From a bacterium (GTDB lineage Bacteria > UBP14 > UBA6098 > B30-G16): a stretch of DNA of 21,783 nt. The position numbers and the translations under genes are program-made. The stretch spans positions 1-21,783 of the forward strand of contig JAUXEQ010000002.1 of the NCBI GenBank assembly GCA_030620455.1, in the 5' to 3' direction. Positions 1 to 6,721 of the stretch are shown in pieces. The notes beneath the pieces were generated by a model. It was not told the DNA's origin, made no database searches, and was given only the letters and a program-made list of their open reading frames with translations. Positions within the stretch are counted from its first letter, which is position 1. Every line of letters begins with the position of its first letter.

Positions 1-27
1 TAAAATAAAGAAGATGTGAATTTTCAT
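1..27 (-). CDS. possible 5' end of a gene cut by the window edge
   Basis: An ATG at 27-25 on the minus strand opens a frame that reads MKIHIFFIL up to the window edge. It lies just behind the stop codon of the 35-964 gene. The run of hydrophobic residues after one lysine looks like the start of a signal peptide or membrane segment, but nine codons prove nothing. A purine-rich stretch (GAGAAAGG) precedes the ATG, although its AAAGG part touches the start codon and so is not ideally spaced. If real, it would be co-transcribed with the preceding gene. This is a weak call. Confidence 0.22.
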
Positions 28-34
28 CCTTTCT

Positions 35-964
35 CTAACTCTTTTCAAGCAAACTTTTTATCCTATTAACTAATTCCGGGGACATAACATTGCGGATCGA
101 TGATAAATCCGCTACAGCTAAAGAAGAAATAATGGATTTAATGGGGTCATTTTCTTTCTCTAAAACTACTCTGGATAATTCTCGAGATAATGCACTCATG
201 CATTTTTTGAAAAGCTCATCACATTGGGCTTTCTTTTCGTGAAAAACCGAAAGTACTCTTGTGTGAACAAAGGTTCGTTCGCATTCAGGACAAACAAAAT
301 TCTCAATAATCTCATCTCTGGACAATTTATGCTCACATGGGCACCACTCAGTTAAATAAGCATTTATCTCGTTTGATAAAGCATCGGGGCAAAAAGGTTG
401 CATGGGCTTAATCTTAGAAAACGTCAAAACTATATCTTGTTTTTCCTTTAATTCATCTAAATCCCGCTGAATTTTTATCAATTCTGAGTTGTGCTTTTCA
501 TGAAATGCAAGATATTCTGTAGTATAGTTGTCAAGAAGCATTTCATATCGATACAAATATTCTGTAATTCGATGCGGTAGAATAAATAGTGATTCTTTAG
601 CTAAATCCTTTAGAGTTTTTGAGATAAACATCAACTTAATATTTCCAGGAGGAAGAATCTCTTCCTGAAGTAATTTCGCTGTTTTAAGCAACATTTCCTT
701 CGATTTTATTAAATTATTCCATCCGTCAATTAAAAAGCTTAGTTCAGTTAGCATAGAGACCAGCTGTAACTCAGCTGGAGCCTGAGTGTAAAATCTTTCC
801 ACAGTTTCAAAAGATTTTATATTTGCAATTTGTTTTAACCAAAATTGGATTCTTTCTGGAAGGTTGTATCCAAAACTGTAGGCAATCTCTTTCAACTCTG
901 CTTCAAGTTTATCTGGTGAACAGGTCATAATATTGTTTATCGGATTGTAAACTATATCATCCAT
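35..964 (-). CDS. unrecognised 309-residue protein with a Cys/His cluster
   Basis: I do not recognise this protein with confidence. It appears soluble and largely helical, with no signal peptide or membrane segment. Residues 20-180 are rich in Leu, Glu and Lys, and 145-180 look like coiled coil. A probable zinc site follows: C192, C208-x-C210-x-H212 and C225-x2-C228 (CPEC), with two more cysteines at 248 and 255. The layout (helices, a CP-type ribbon, then helices) faintly recalls the C-terminal part of the large DUF6079/PglY-type ATPases of BREX phage-defence loci. No P-loop is present, and I treat this as a guess. Start: ATG at 964 with AGGAGAGAAGGAA just upstream. It has its own candidate promoter and is separated from ispG by 144 bases. 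Base composition matches its neighbours. Confidence 0.85.
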   Translation of the reverse strand: MDDIVYNPINNIMTCSPDKLEAELKEIAYSFGYNLPERIQFWLKQIANIKSFETVERFYTQAPAELQLVSMLTELSFLIDGWNNLIKSKEMLLKTAKLLQEEILPPGNIKLMFISKTLKDLAKESLFILPHRITEYLYRYEMLLDNYTTEYLAFHEKHNSELIKIQRDLDELKEKQDIVLTFSKIKPMQPFCPDALSNEINAYLTEWCPCEHKLSRDEIIENFVCPECERTFVHTRVLSVFHEKKAQCDELFKKCMSALSRELSRVVLEKENDPIKSIISSLAVADLSSIRNVMSPELVNRIKSLLEKS

Positions 965-1021
965 TTGGTTCCTTCTCTCCTATTTGGCAGAGATAAATTT
1001 CTTAACCATACCGACTAATAA

Positions 1022-1049
1022 ATAATAAACTAAATTTTTCAAATTTCAA
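1022..1049 (-). promoter_or_regulatory. candidate promoter of the 35-964 gene
   Basis: On the minus strand a TTGAAA box (1049-1044) and a TATTAT box (1027-1022) are separated by 16 bases. Each matches the sigma70 consensus in 5 of 6 positions. The predicted RNA start leaves a leader of about 50 bases before the ATG at 964. In sequence this A+T-rich such matches arise by chance, so the call is tentative, but the position between two genes fits. Confidence 0.45.
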
Positions 1050-1108
1050 GAGTAATTAAATAATAGAATTAAAAACTTTAACTAATCTTAAAAAAAATTA
1101 CTTTATGA

Positions 1109-2182
1109 CTACCTTTTATTATTTTTGGAAGTGATAGCATCTATCCTTATTAATAATTTATTAATAATTTCAGAATTTGTCACTTTCTCAACCGGTTGGC
1201 CCTTCTCGAATATCAAAGATTGAGTTTTTCCGCATGCAACTCCAATATCAGCGTGAGACGCCTCACCAGGACCATTCACAACACATCCCATAACAGCAAT
1301 CTCAATAGAATGCTCTAAATCTTTAACCTCCTCCCATATTTCCCTCGAGATTTTAAAAATATCTGCTTCGGCTCTTGCGCATGTGGGACAGCTAATAACT
1401 CTAACTCTGTAATCTCTAAGTCCAAGAAATCTTAAAATCTCCCGTCCAACTTTAACCTCCTCCTGTGGTTCTTCCGAAAGTGATACTCGAATAGTATCAC
1501 CAATCCCTTTACTAAGGATCAATCCAAGTCCAAGAGTCGATGCTATAACTCCCTGCCGTCCGAAACCTGATTCAGTAATACCAATATGAAGTGGATACGG
1601 AAACTTCTTGGCATATAATAAATTTGCGTTTAGAGTTAAAATAGGCGAAGAAGACTTTAGAGAGACTATAATGTCCTCAAATCCAATTTCTTTGAATATC
1701 TCAATTTCTCTTTCGACAGTAAGAACCATCGCTTCAGGGGTTGGTTGTCCAAACTTTCTTAAAATTTTCTTCGGTAATGATCCTGCATTAACACCGATTC
1801 TAATAGGTACAGATCGATCTTTTGCCTCCTTAGCAATTATTTTAACATTTTCTGGAGAACCAATATTACCCGGATTGATTCTGAGCTTTGCCACACCAGC
1901 CTCGAGAGATTTTAGTGCAAGTTTATAATCTAAATGGATATCAGCAATTATCGGTAGTGGTGAATTTTTCACAATTTCTCTTAGTGCAAAAGCAGAATCC
2001 TCATCTGGAATCGAGACTCGAATTAAGTCACCACCCGATATTCGGACTTTCTCACACTGTTGTAATACGGACTTAATATCAGTAGTTAGAACCTTGCTCA
2101 TAGATTGAACAGAAATATCGGAACCACCACCAATAACAACATTACCTACTCTAACTTTATTAGTTGTATTCCTATTCCACAA
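1109..2182 (-). CDS. ispG: 4-hydroxy-3-methylbut-2-en-1-yl diphosphate synthase
   Basis: IspG (GcpE) is the [4Fe-4S] enzyme of the methylerythritol-phosphate pathway. It reductively converts MEcPP to HMBPP for isoprenoid synthesis, in the cytosol. The N-terminal barrel is recognisable from VGNVVIGGG and SVQSM through ADIH, RINPGN and IRIGVNAGSL. The cluster ligands are the SCPTC pair, the cysteine of MGCVVNGPGEA and the glutamate that follows it. The frame stays open to 2233, overlapping the end of trxB. I chose the TTG at 2182: it lies four bases after the trxB stop, has GGAG at 2196-2193, and gives 357 residues with a normal N-terminus (about 11 residues before VGN). The in-frame ATGs at 2233 and 2215 have poor ribosome-site spacing. 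The family identity is certain; the exact start is not. Confidence 0.96.
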   Translation of the reverse strand: MWNRNTTNKVRVGNVVIGGGSDISVQSMSKVLTTDIKSVLQQCEKVRISGGDLIRVSIPDEDSAFALREIVKNSPLPIIADIHLDYKLALKSLEAGVAKLRINPGNIGSPENVKIIAKEAKDRSVPIRIGVNAGSLPKKILRKFGQPTPEAMVLTVEREIEIFKEIGFEDIIVSLKSSSPILTLNANLLYAKKFPYPLHIGITESGFGRQGVIASTLGLGLILSKGIGDTIRVSLSEEPQEEVKVGREILRFLGLRDYRVRVISCPTCARAEADIFKISREIWEEVKDLEHSIEIAVMGCVVNGPGEASHADIGVACGKTQSLIFEKGQPVEKVTNSEIINKLLIRIDAITSKNNKR

Positions 2183-2186
2183 TTTA

Positions 2187-3155
2187 TTATATCTCCAAAA
2201 AACGTTCAGCCGCATGTTGTGCAGTAGCTCCATCTCCTACAGCAGTGGAAACCTGTCGAAGAAATTTCGCTCTGACATCCCCGGCAGCAAAAAGTCCAGC
2301 TACATTTGTCCTCATTTCACAATCCGTCACAATAAATCCTCTTTCATCCAGTTCCAGCATATTTTCTGGGATAAATTGTGTGTTTGGTTTCAATCCTACA
2401 TATACAAAAATACCATTCACCTCAAGAATTTTCTTTTCTCCAGAAACTCGAGATTTAAGCTCCAGTGCATTAATTATATCTTTTCCAATAACTCTAACTG
2501 GAACATGAGACCAAATCGGTTCAATTTTCTCATTAGAAAATGCTCTCTCTTGCAATATTTTAGCCGCTCTAAGCTTGTCACGTCTATGAATTAGATAGAC
2601 TTTTTTTGCAAACCGAGTTAAAAATAAAGCCTCCTCGAGAGCAGAATCGCCACCACCAATAACAGACACTACTTTATCCTTATAAAGAACGCCGTCACAT
2701 GTTGCACAAAATGAAATTCCCTTGCCTATAAATTCCTTTTCGTTTTCTGCACCCATCAGTTTGGGGGACGCGCCTGAAGAAATAATAACTGCTTTAGCAG
2801 TAATATTCCCTGCGGAAGTTTCCATTTCTATAGTAAATAAATTATTTTCTTTGCTAAGCTTCACAACTTCAGTGTTAAAAATAGAAACTCCAAAATTCTC
2901 AGCCTGACTTTTAAAGGATTGCATCAATTCAAAACCTCCAATAGGCTGATCAAATCCTGGATAATTCTCAATGTTCTCAGTGTTAATAATCTGTCCACCT
3001 GGGATTGGGTTTTTCTCTATAATAACGGAATTAATTCTTGCTCGAGCTGCATAGATTCCAGCAGTAAGACCTGCCGGACCTGCACCGATTATAACAATAT
3101 CATAGTTATCTTTCAATGAGTTACTTGAACCTGTTACAATCCCAATTGTTGGCAT
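2187..3155 (-). CDS. trxB: thioredoxin reductase (NADPH)
   Basis: A flavoprotein that passes electrons from NADPH through FAD and a redox-active disulfide to thioredoxin in the cytosol. Visible in order: the FAD-binding motif GAGPAG near the N-terminus, GGQI with the following ENYPGF, the active-site CATC in SFCATCDG, the nucleotide motif GGGDSALEEA, HRRDKLRA (the arginines that bind the NADPH phosphate), and the closing FAD motif FAAGDVR. The 322-residue length is normal, with an extra segment of roughly 15 residues before DNYDIVIIG. Start: ATG at 3155, with AAGGTG a few bases upstream; a GTG three codons earlier has no useful ribosome site. No thioredoxin gene is in the window. ispG follows so closely (start 4 bases after this stop) that the two are likely translationally coupled. 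Confidence 0.96.
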   Translation of the reverse strand: MPTIGIVTGSSNSLKDNYDIVIIGAGPAGLTAGIYAARARINSVIIEKNPIPGGQIINTENIENYPGFDQPIGGFELMQSFKSQAENFGVSIFNTEVVKLSKENNLFTIEMETSAGNITAKAVIISSGASPKLMGAENEKEFIGKGISFCATCDGVLYKDKVVSVIGGGDSALEEALFLTRFAKKVYLIHRRDKLRAAKILQERAFSNEKIEPIWSHVPVRVIGKDIINALELKSRVSGEKKILEVNGIFVYVGLKPNTQFIPENMLELDERGFIVTDCEMRTNVAGLFAAGDVRAKFLRQVSTAVGDGATAQHAAERFLEI

Positions 3156-3213
3156 TCTCACCACCTTAATATTCTATAAAATTGAACCATAATCAAATTT
3201 TTCGATTGAAAAC

Positions 3214-3238
3214 ATGCTTTTGAATAAGAACAAAGCAT
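3214..3238 (-). terminator. weak hairpin between pgk and trxB
   Basis: Seven-base perfect arms, ATGCTTT (3214-3220) and AAAGCAT (3232-3238), enclose an 11-base loop. Reading along the minus strand the hairpin is followed only by GTTTTC, so a terminator function is doubtful. It lies in the 151 bases between pgk and trxB, and could equally be an mRNA-end or leader structure. Confidence 0.3.
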
Positions 3239-3244
3239 TTATTG

Positions 3245-3305
3245 GATAACATTCTTTCAAACAAAATCCTCTTCATGCACTTAAGATGATTCAATTAATG
3301 TTATC
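3245..3305 (-). repeat. 9-base inverted repeat just behind pgk
   Basis: GATAACATT at 3245-3253 and AATGTTATC at 3297-3305 are perfect reverse complements 43 bases apart. The right arm starts two bases after the pgk stop codon. The loop is long and no T-tract follows, so it is not a standard terminator. It might be a 3' mRNA stem or a chance repeat in A+T-rich DNA. Confidence 0.35.
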
Positions 3306-3306
3306 G

Positions 3307-4503
3307 CTATTTTTTATCGGACAAAGCAGCGATGCCGGGAAGGTCCAAATCTTTCATAAATTCTAATGAAGCACCGCCACCAGTAGATACATGAGTCATT
3401 TGACCATCAAGTTTAAATTTATGTACCGCAGCTGCCGAATCACCGCCACCAACAATCGCTATACCTCCATTATTTTTCACTTCAGTCATCGCTGAAAGGA
3501 TAGCTCTTGTGCCCTCAGAAAACTTATCTATTTCAAAAATCCCAAGAGGTCCATTAATAAAAACTGTTTTTGCTTTACTAATCTCATCCATATAAAGCTG
3601 AATAGTCGCTTGCCCTATATCTACACCAATCCAGTCTTGTGGCATATGATCGTATCCAACTGTTTTAACTTGTGAATCCTGATTTATTTCCTTCGCAACC
3701 ATAATATCCACAGGCAAAAGCATTCTTCCCTTGAGTTTCTCCGACATCTCAAATATATCAATAGCAACATTAAAACTATCGGGTTCAAATACCGATTTTC
3801 CAATTCCCATCCCCCACGACGCAAAAAAAGTGAAAGTCATTCCACCGCCTATAAGCAATCGGTCGACTCTTTGCAAAAGGTTCTTTAGAACTGTAATTTT
3901 GGAAAATACTTTTGAACCACCTACAATAGCCACAAAAGGATCTGGTGGACTATCGAATAAGATGCTGAGATTCTTTATCTCCTTAACAAGTTGATATCCA
4001 GCCACAGCAGGATTTAAAAACTTTGGAACACCAACAATTGAAGCATGTTGTCTATGACATGCTGAGAATGCATCGTTGACAAAAACTTCCCCATTTTTTG
4101 ATAATTCCTCTGCGAATTTGGGATCATTATCCATTTCCTCTTTGTGAAAGCGGACATTCTCAAGAAAAACAATCTGACCTTTTTTCATATTTCTTGTATA
4201 TTTCAAAGTTTCTGGACCCACACAATCGGGCAGGAAATCCACTTTTTGATTTAATAATTCAGAAAGTCTCTTGGCAACTGGTTTAAGAGAATATTCGGGA
4301 ATAACTTTACCGTTGGGCCTTCTTAGGTTAGAGATTATAACAATGGAATTATTATTCTTTAGCAATTTCTTAATTGTAGGAAGAGTAAAACTAATACGCA
4401 TGTCATCGGTTATTTCACCATTTTCCATAGGTACATTGAAGTCGACACGCAAAAGAACTCGTTTGTTTTCAATCTTCAAATCATTAATTGTCATTTTATG
4501 CAT
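3307..4503 (-). CDS. pgk: phosphoglycerate kinase
   Basis: Transfers the acyl phosphate of 1,3-bisphosphoglycerate to ADP, the first ATP-yielding step of glycolysis, and the reverse in gluconeogenesis. Family blocks are in order: RVDFNVP near the N-terminus, the DAFSACHRQHAS substrate loop (a variant of the usual DAFG-AHR-HAS), GGSKVFSKI with the catalytic-loop lysine, NGPLGIFE, the nucleotide-binding GGGDSAAAV and VSTGGGASLEF. Length 398 is typical for a stand-alone enzyme; no triose-phosphate isomerase is fused. Start: ATG at 4503, seven bases after GGAGG; the open frame continues eight codons further without a ribosome site. It lies downstream of gap on the same strand, 222 bases away, so the two probably share a function but may have separate promoters. 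Confidence 0.97.
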   Translation of the reverse strand: MHKMTINDLKIENKRVLLRVDFNVPMENGEITDDMRISFTLPTIKKLLKNNNSIVIISNLRRPNGKVIPEYSLKPVAKRLSELLNQKVDFLPDCVGPETLKYTRNMKKGQIVFLENVRFHKEEMDNDPKFAEELSKNGEVFVNDAFSACHRQHASIVGVPKFLNPAVAGYQLVKEIKNLSILFDSPPDPFVAIVGGSKVFSKITVLKNLLQRVDRLLIGGGMTFTFFASWGMGIGKSVFEPDSFNVAIDIFEMSEKLKGRMLLPVDIMVAKEINQDSQVKTVGYDHMPQDWIGVDIGQATIQLYMDEISKAKTVFINGPLGIFEIDKFSEGTRAILSAMTEVKNNGGIAIVGGGDSAAAVHKFKLDGQMTHVSTGGGASLEFMKDLDLPGIAALSDKK

Positions 4504-4725
4504 TTCAATGCCTCCAGGCTCGTGCAACGCTGATTCAGACTAAAATCCCTCACTTTTAAAATATCTCCCTTTAAATTAATTTGGAAAAATATTCAACTCT
4601 TTTCTCATATTTAAAATTTCTAAACTTTTTCTAAATCCAAATGATAAGAGTAAACATGAAATTATAATATGAAAAGAAATTACATGAAAATATCTGTCAA
4701 TTTCTACTTCGCAAATAATTTTTTT

Positions 4726-5727
4726 CTACATCATTATTTGGAGCATATCTATCATTCTATTTGAAAAACCGTATTCATTATCATACCAAGTTAAAATCTT
4801 AATCATATTGCTTTTTTTGCCCATAACCATTGTAGCAAGAGAATCGAAGATGGAAGAATGAGAATTACCAACTATATCAATGGAAACAATAGGATCTTCT
4901 ATATATTGAATTATTCCCTTCATCGAATTCCGAGAAGCCTTTTTAAAAACATCGTTAATTTCATCAACTGTCACTTCTTTGCTAAGGTTAGCAACTAAAT
5001 CGATTACAGAACCATCAGGGGTGGGAACACGAATAGCCATTCCATCAAATCTCCCTTTAAGCTCTGGAATAACAAGAGAAATTGCCTTAGCTGCTCCTGT
5101 AGTTGTCGGAATAATCGACATTCCAGCAGCTCTTGCTCTTCTGAGGTCTTTATGAGGAAGATCCAGTATCTTTTGATCGTTTGTGTATGCATGTATAGTT
5201 GTCATGAAAGCTTTCTCAATACCAAAATTATCCCACAATATTTTTGTTACCGGAGCAAGTCCGTTTGTAGTGCAAGAACCGATAGAAATAATAGTGTGCT
5301 TTTCGGGATCATAATCCTTTTCGTTAACACCGATAACAAATGTCCCGTCGGGATCGATCGCGGGTGCAGATACTAGAACTTTTTTCGCACCAGCATCAAG
5401 ATGCAATGCTGCTTTCATACGTTGTCTAAAAAGTCCCGTAGATTCCACAACGATATCTACATCAAATTTTTTCCACGGAAGAAGAGCAGGATTTCTCTCT
5501 GCAAAAACTGGAATCTCCCTACTATCAACAATAATTGAGTTGTCAGAATATTCAATCTCATGATTCCAAATCCCGTGCACAGAATCATACTTTAATAAAT
5601 ATGCCAAAGTTTTGGGAGTAGTAATATCGTTAATAGTTACGAACTCAAGTTGAGGATTATCCCAGCCTATTCTGAAAACCATTCTTCCAATTCTTCCAAA
5701 ACCATTAATAGCAATTCTTGTTGCCAC
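4726..5727 (-). CDS. gap: glyceraldehyde-3-phosphate dehydrogenase, type I
   Basis: Oxidises and phosphorylates glyceraldehyde-3-phosphate to 1,3-bisphosphoglycerate, the substrate of the Pgk encoded next to it. The Rossmann motif INGFGRIGR opens the protein. The catalytic cysteine sits in SCTTNGLAP and the catalytic histidine in TTIHAYT. LPHKDLRRARAA, PTTTGAAKA and WYDNEYGFSNR are the other family blocks. The acidic residue of the TIND segment favours NAD over NADP. I chose the GTG at 5727: GGAGG lies five bases upstream, and the resulting N-terminus MATRIAINGFGRIGR is the family standard. The ATG four codons earlier has no ribosome site and itself contains the GGAGG. Length 333 is normal. 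I found no convincing minus-strand promoter upstream. Confidence 0.97.
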   Translation of the reverse strand: MATRIAINGFGRIGRMVFRIGWDNPQLEFVTINDITTPKTLAYLLKYDSVHGIWNHEIEYSDNSIIVDSREIPVFAERNPALLPWKKFDVDIVVESTGLFRQRMKAALHLDAGAKKVLVSAPAIDPDGTFVIGVNEKDYDPEKHTIISIGSCTTNGLAPVTKILWDNFGIEKAFMTTIHAYTNDQKILDLPHKDLRRARAAGMSIIPTTTGAAKAISLVIPELKGRFDGMAIRVPTPDGSVIDLVANLSKEVTVDEINDVFKKASRNSMKGIIQYIEDPIVSIDIVGNSHSSIFDSLATMVMGKKSNMIKILTWYDNEYGFSNRMIDMLQIMM

Positions 5728-5890
5728 TTTATCCTCCATTTATTTTGAAAATTCTTAATTAGAAAAAGCAACTTTTAAAAAAACACAATAATAGTTTATG
5801 GCTAATAAAAAAATACAAGCTAAAATTTGGGTCAATTTCGAATAATTAAATAAAGTAAGACATTTCAATTTTGCACGTCAAGAACAAAAA

Positions 5891-5906
5891 TATAACACTC
5901 GTTATA
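5891..5906. repeat. short inverted repeat in the gap/rpsP divergent region
   Basis: TATAAC, the loop ACTC and GTTATA form a perfect six-base inverted repeat. It sits midway between two divergent genes, where a dimeric regulator could bind, but a chance palindrome is just as likely in such A+T-rich DNA. Confidence 0.25.
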
Positions 5907-5991
5907 AAACATCCTAAATATTTCATTTTCATTGACATCGCAGTTTTAAACTATTTTTTGTTTTAGGTTTTATTCTTTTAAATAAAAATAT

Positions 5992-6019
5992 TTGACAAAA
6001 CAACTGTTTGAATTATAAT
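5992..6019 (+). promoter_or_regulatory. promoter of rpsP-khpA
   Basis: TTGACA at 5992-5997 and TATAAT at 6014-6019 match the sigma70 consensus perfectly, with a 16-base spacer. RNA would start near 6026, about 25 bases before the TTG start codon at 6051. The strong promoter fits a ribosomal protein gene. Confidence 0.85.
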
Positions 6020-6050
6020 TCGTTCTGTAAATAAGGTAAAGGAGGAAAAT

Positions 6051-6377
6051 TTGGCTGTAAGTATCAGATTCAGAAGAGAAGGCAGGAAACACAGAGCGTT
6101 CTTTAGAATGGTAGCTGCTGATTCACGTTCACCCCGAGATGGAAAATTTTTAGAAATCTTAGGATACTATGATCCATTACCTACACCTGAAGTTGTCAGC
6201 TGTAAGAAGGATAGATTAATCTACTGGTTATCAAAAGGAGCCAAACCTACGCAAAGTGTTAAATCTATACTATCTAGAAAGGGAATTTGGAAAGAAATAG
6301 TAGATGATATTAATACATCGAAGAAAAAAGAATCAGCTGTTGTTTCGGCGACTCAATCGGAGTCGGAATCACTTTAG
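6051..6377 (+). CDS. rpsP: 30S ribosomal protein bS16
   Basis: A small-subunit assembly protein that binds 16S rRNA in the body of the 30S particle. The signature is at the N-terminus: AVSIRFRREGRKHRAFFRMVAADSR, here given as overlapping blocks SIRFRREG and FRMVAADSRSPRDG, then FLEILGYYDP and the helix ending SKGAKPTQSVKSIL. The 108-residue length exceeds the usual 80-90 by a Ser/Lys-rich tail, as is common in many phyla. Translation starts at TTG (6051), five bases after AAAGGAGG. It has a consensus promoter and is followed 18 bases later by khpA. Confidence 0.97.
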   Translation: MAVSIRFRREGRKHRAFFRMVAADSRSPRDGKFLEILGYYDPLPTPEVVSCKKDRLIYWLSKGAKPTQSVKSILSRKGIWKEIVDDINTSKKKESAVVSATQSESESL

Positions 6378-6395
6378 TGAATAAGGAGGTTGATC

Positions 6396-6644
6396 ATGAC
6401 AGATCTCAAGGAATTCGTGGAAACTATCGCCAAAGCACTTGTAGATAATCCATCACTTGTGGAGGTTCGAGAGATCTCAGGCGAGAGAACCACTGTATTT
6501 GAGCTTAGAGTGGGAGAAGGTGATCTTGGAAAGGTCATTGGTAAGGGTGGTCAAACTGCTCGAGCCATTCGAACATTACTAAACGCCATAGCTGCAAAAC
6601 AGGGTAAACGTTCTGTACTTGAAATTATTGAACCTAATCCTTAA
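6396..6644 (+). CDS. khpA: KhpA-type KH-domain RNA-binding protein
   Basis: A small single-KH-domain protein of the KhpA (YlqC) family, which binds RNA and in Firmicutes pairs with KhpB in control of cell division and envelope synthesis. The GxxG loop is in GKVIGKGG at residues 45-52, followed by the conserved helix with TARAIRTLLNAIAAK. The 82-residue length is usual. Start: ATG at 6396, six bases after AAGGAGG; a TTG two codons earlier overlaps the ribosome site. The place behind rpsP is the classic one. The usual next genes rimM and trmD are missing; a terminator follows instead. Confidence 0.93.
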   Translation: MTDLKEFVETIAKALVDNPSLVEVREISGERTTVFELRVGEGDLGKVIGKGGQTARAIRTLLNAIAAKQGKRSVLEIIEPNP

Positions 6645-6664
6645 TTCTCCCTTAATATCGAAAC

Positions 6665-6698
6665 AAAGGGCGGTTTCATCCGCCCTTTTACATTTTTT
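6665..6698 (+). terminator. intrinsic terminator of rpsP-khpA
   Basis: A nine-base perfect stem, AAAGGGCGG (6665-6673) and CCGCCCTTT (6680-6688), with the loop TTTCAT. It is followed by TTACATTTTTTT-type sequence. It lies 20 bases after the khpA stop. The convergent radical SAM gene ends at 6722, so the stem may also serve that gene from the other side, although on that strand no T-tract follows. Confidence 0.9.
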
Positions 6699-6721
6699 TC
6701 AAATCAAGAATTCATAATCAA

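Larger units (their letters stand above)
5728..6050. other. 323-base divergent intergenic region between gap and rpsP
   Basis: A+T-rich and without an open frame of note. It contains the rpsP promoter at its right end and an inverted repeat, TATAAC-ACTC-GTTATA, at 5891-5906. A second TTGACA at 5932-5937 on the plus strand lacks a well-spaced -10 box. For the gap side I see several TTGAC-like words on the minus strand, but none has a good -10 at 16-18 bases. Confidence 0.6.

Noticed and set aside
35..964. BREX or phage-defence locus
   Set aside because: Only a faint resemblance of one gene without ATPase, methylase or other BREX genes. The surrounding genes are housekeeping.
4661..4700. TTGACA (4700-4695) and TATAAT (4666-4661) on the minus strand before pgk
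   Set aside because: The two boxes are 28 bases apart, too far for one promoter. The TATAAT has only a weak -35 at proper distance, so I do not call a pgk promoter.
5932..5937. second TTGACA on the plus strand upstream of rpsP
   Set aside because: No -10 box at 15-18 bases; the nearest TATTTT is 14 away. The consensus pair at 5992-6019 explains rpsP expression.
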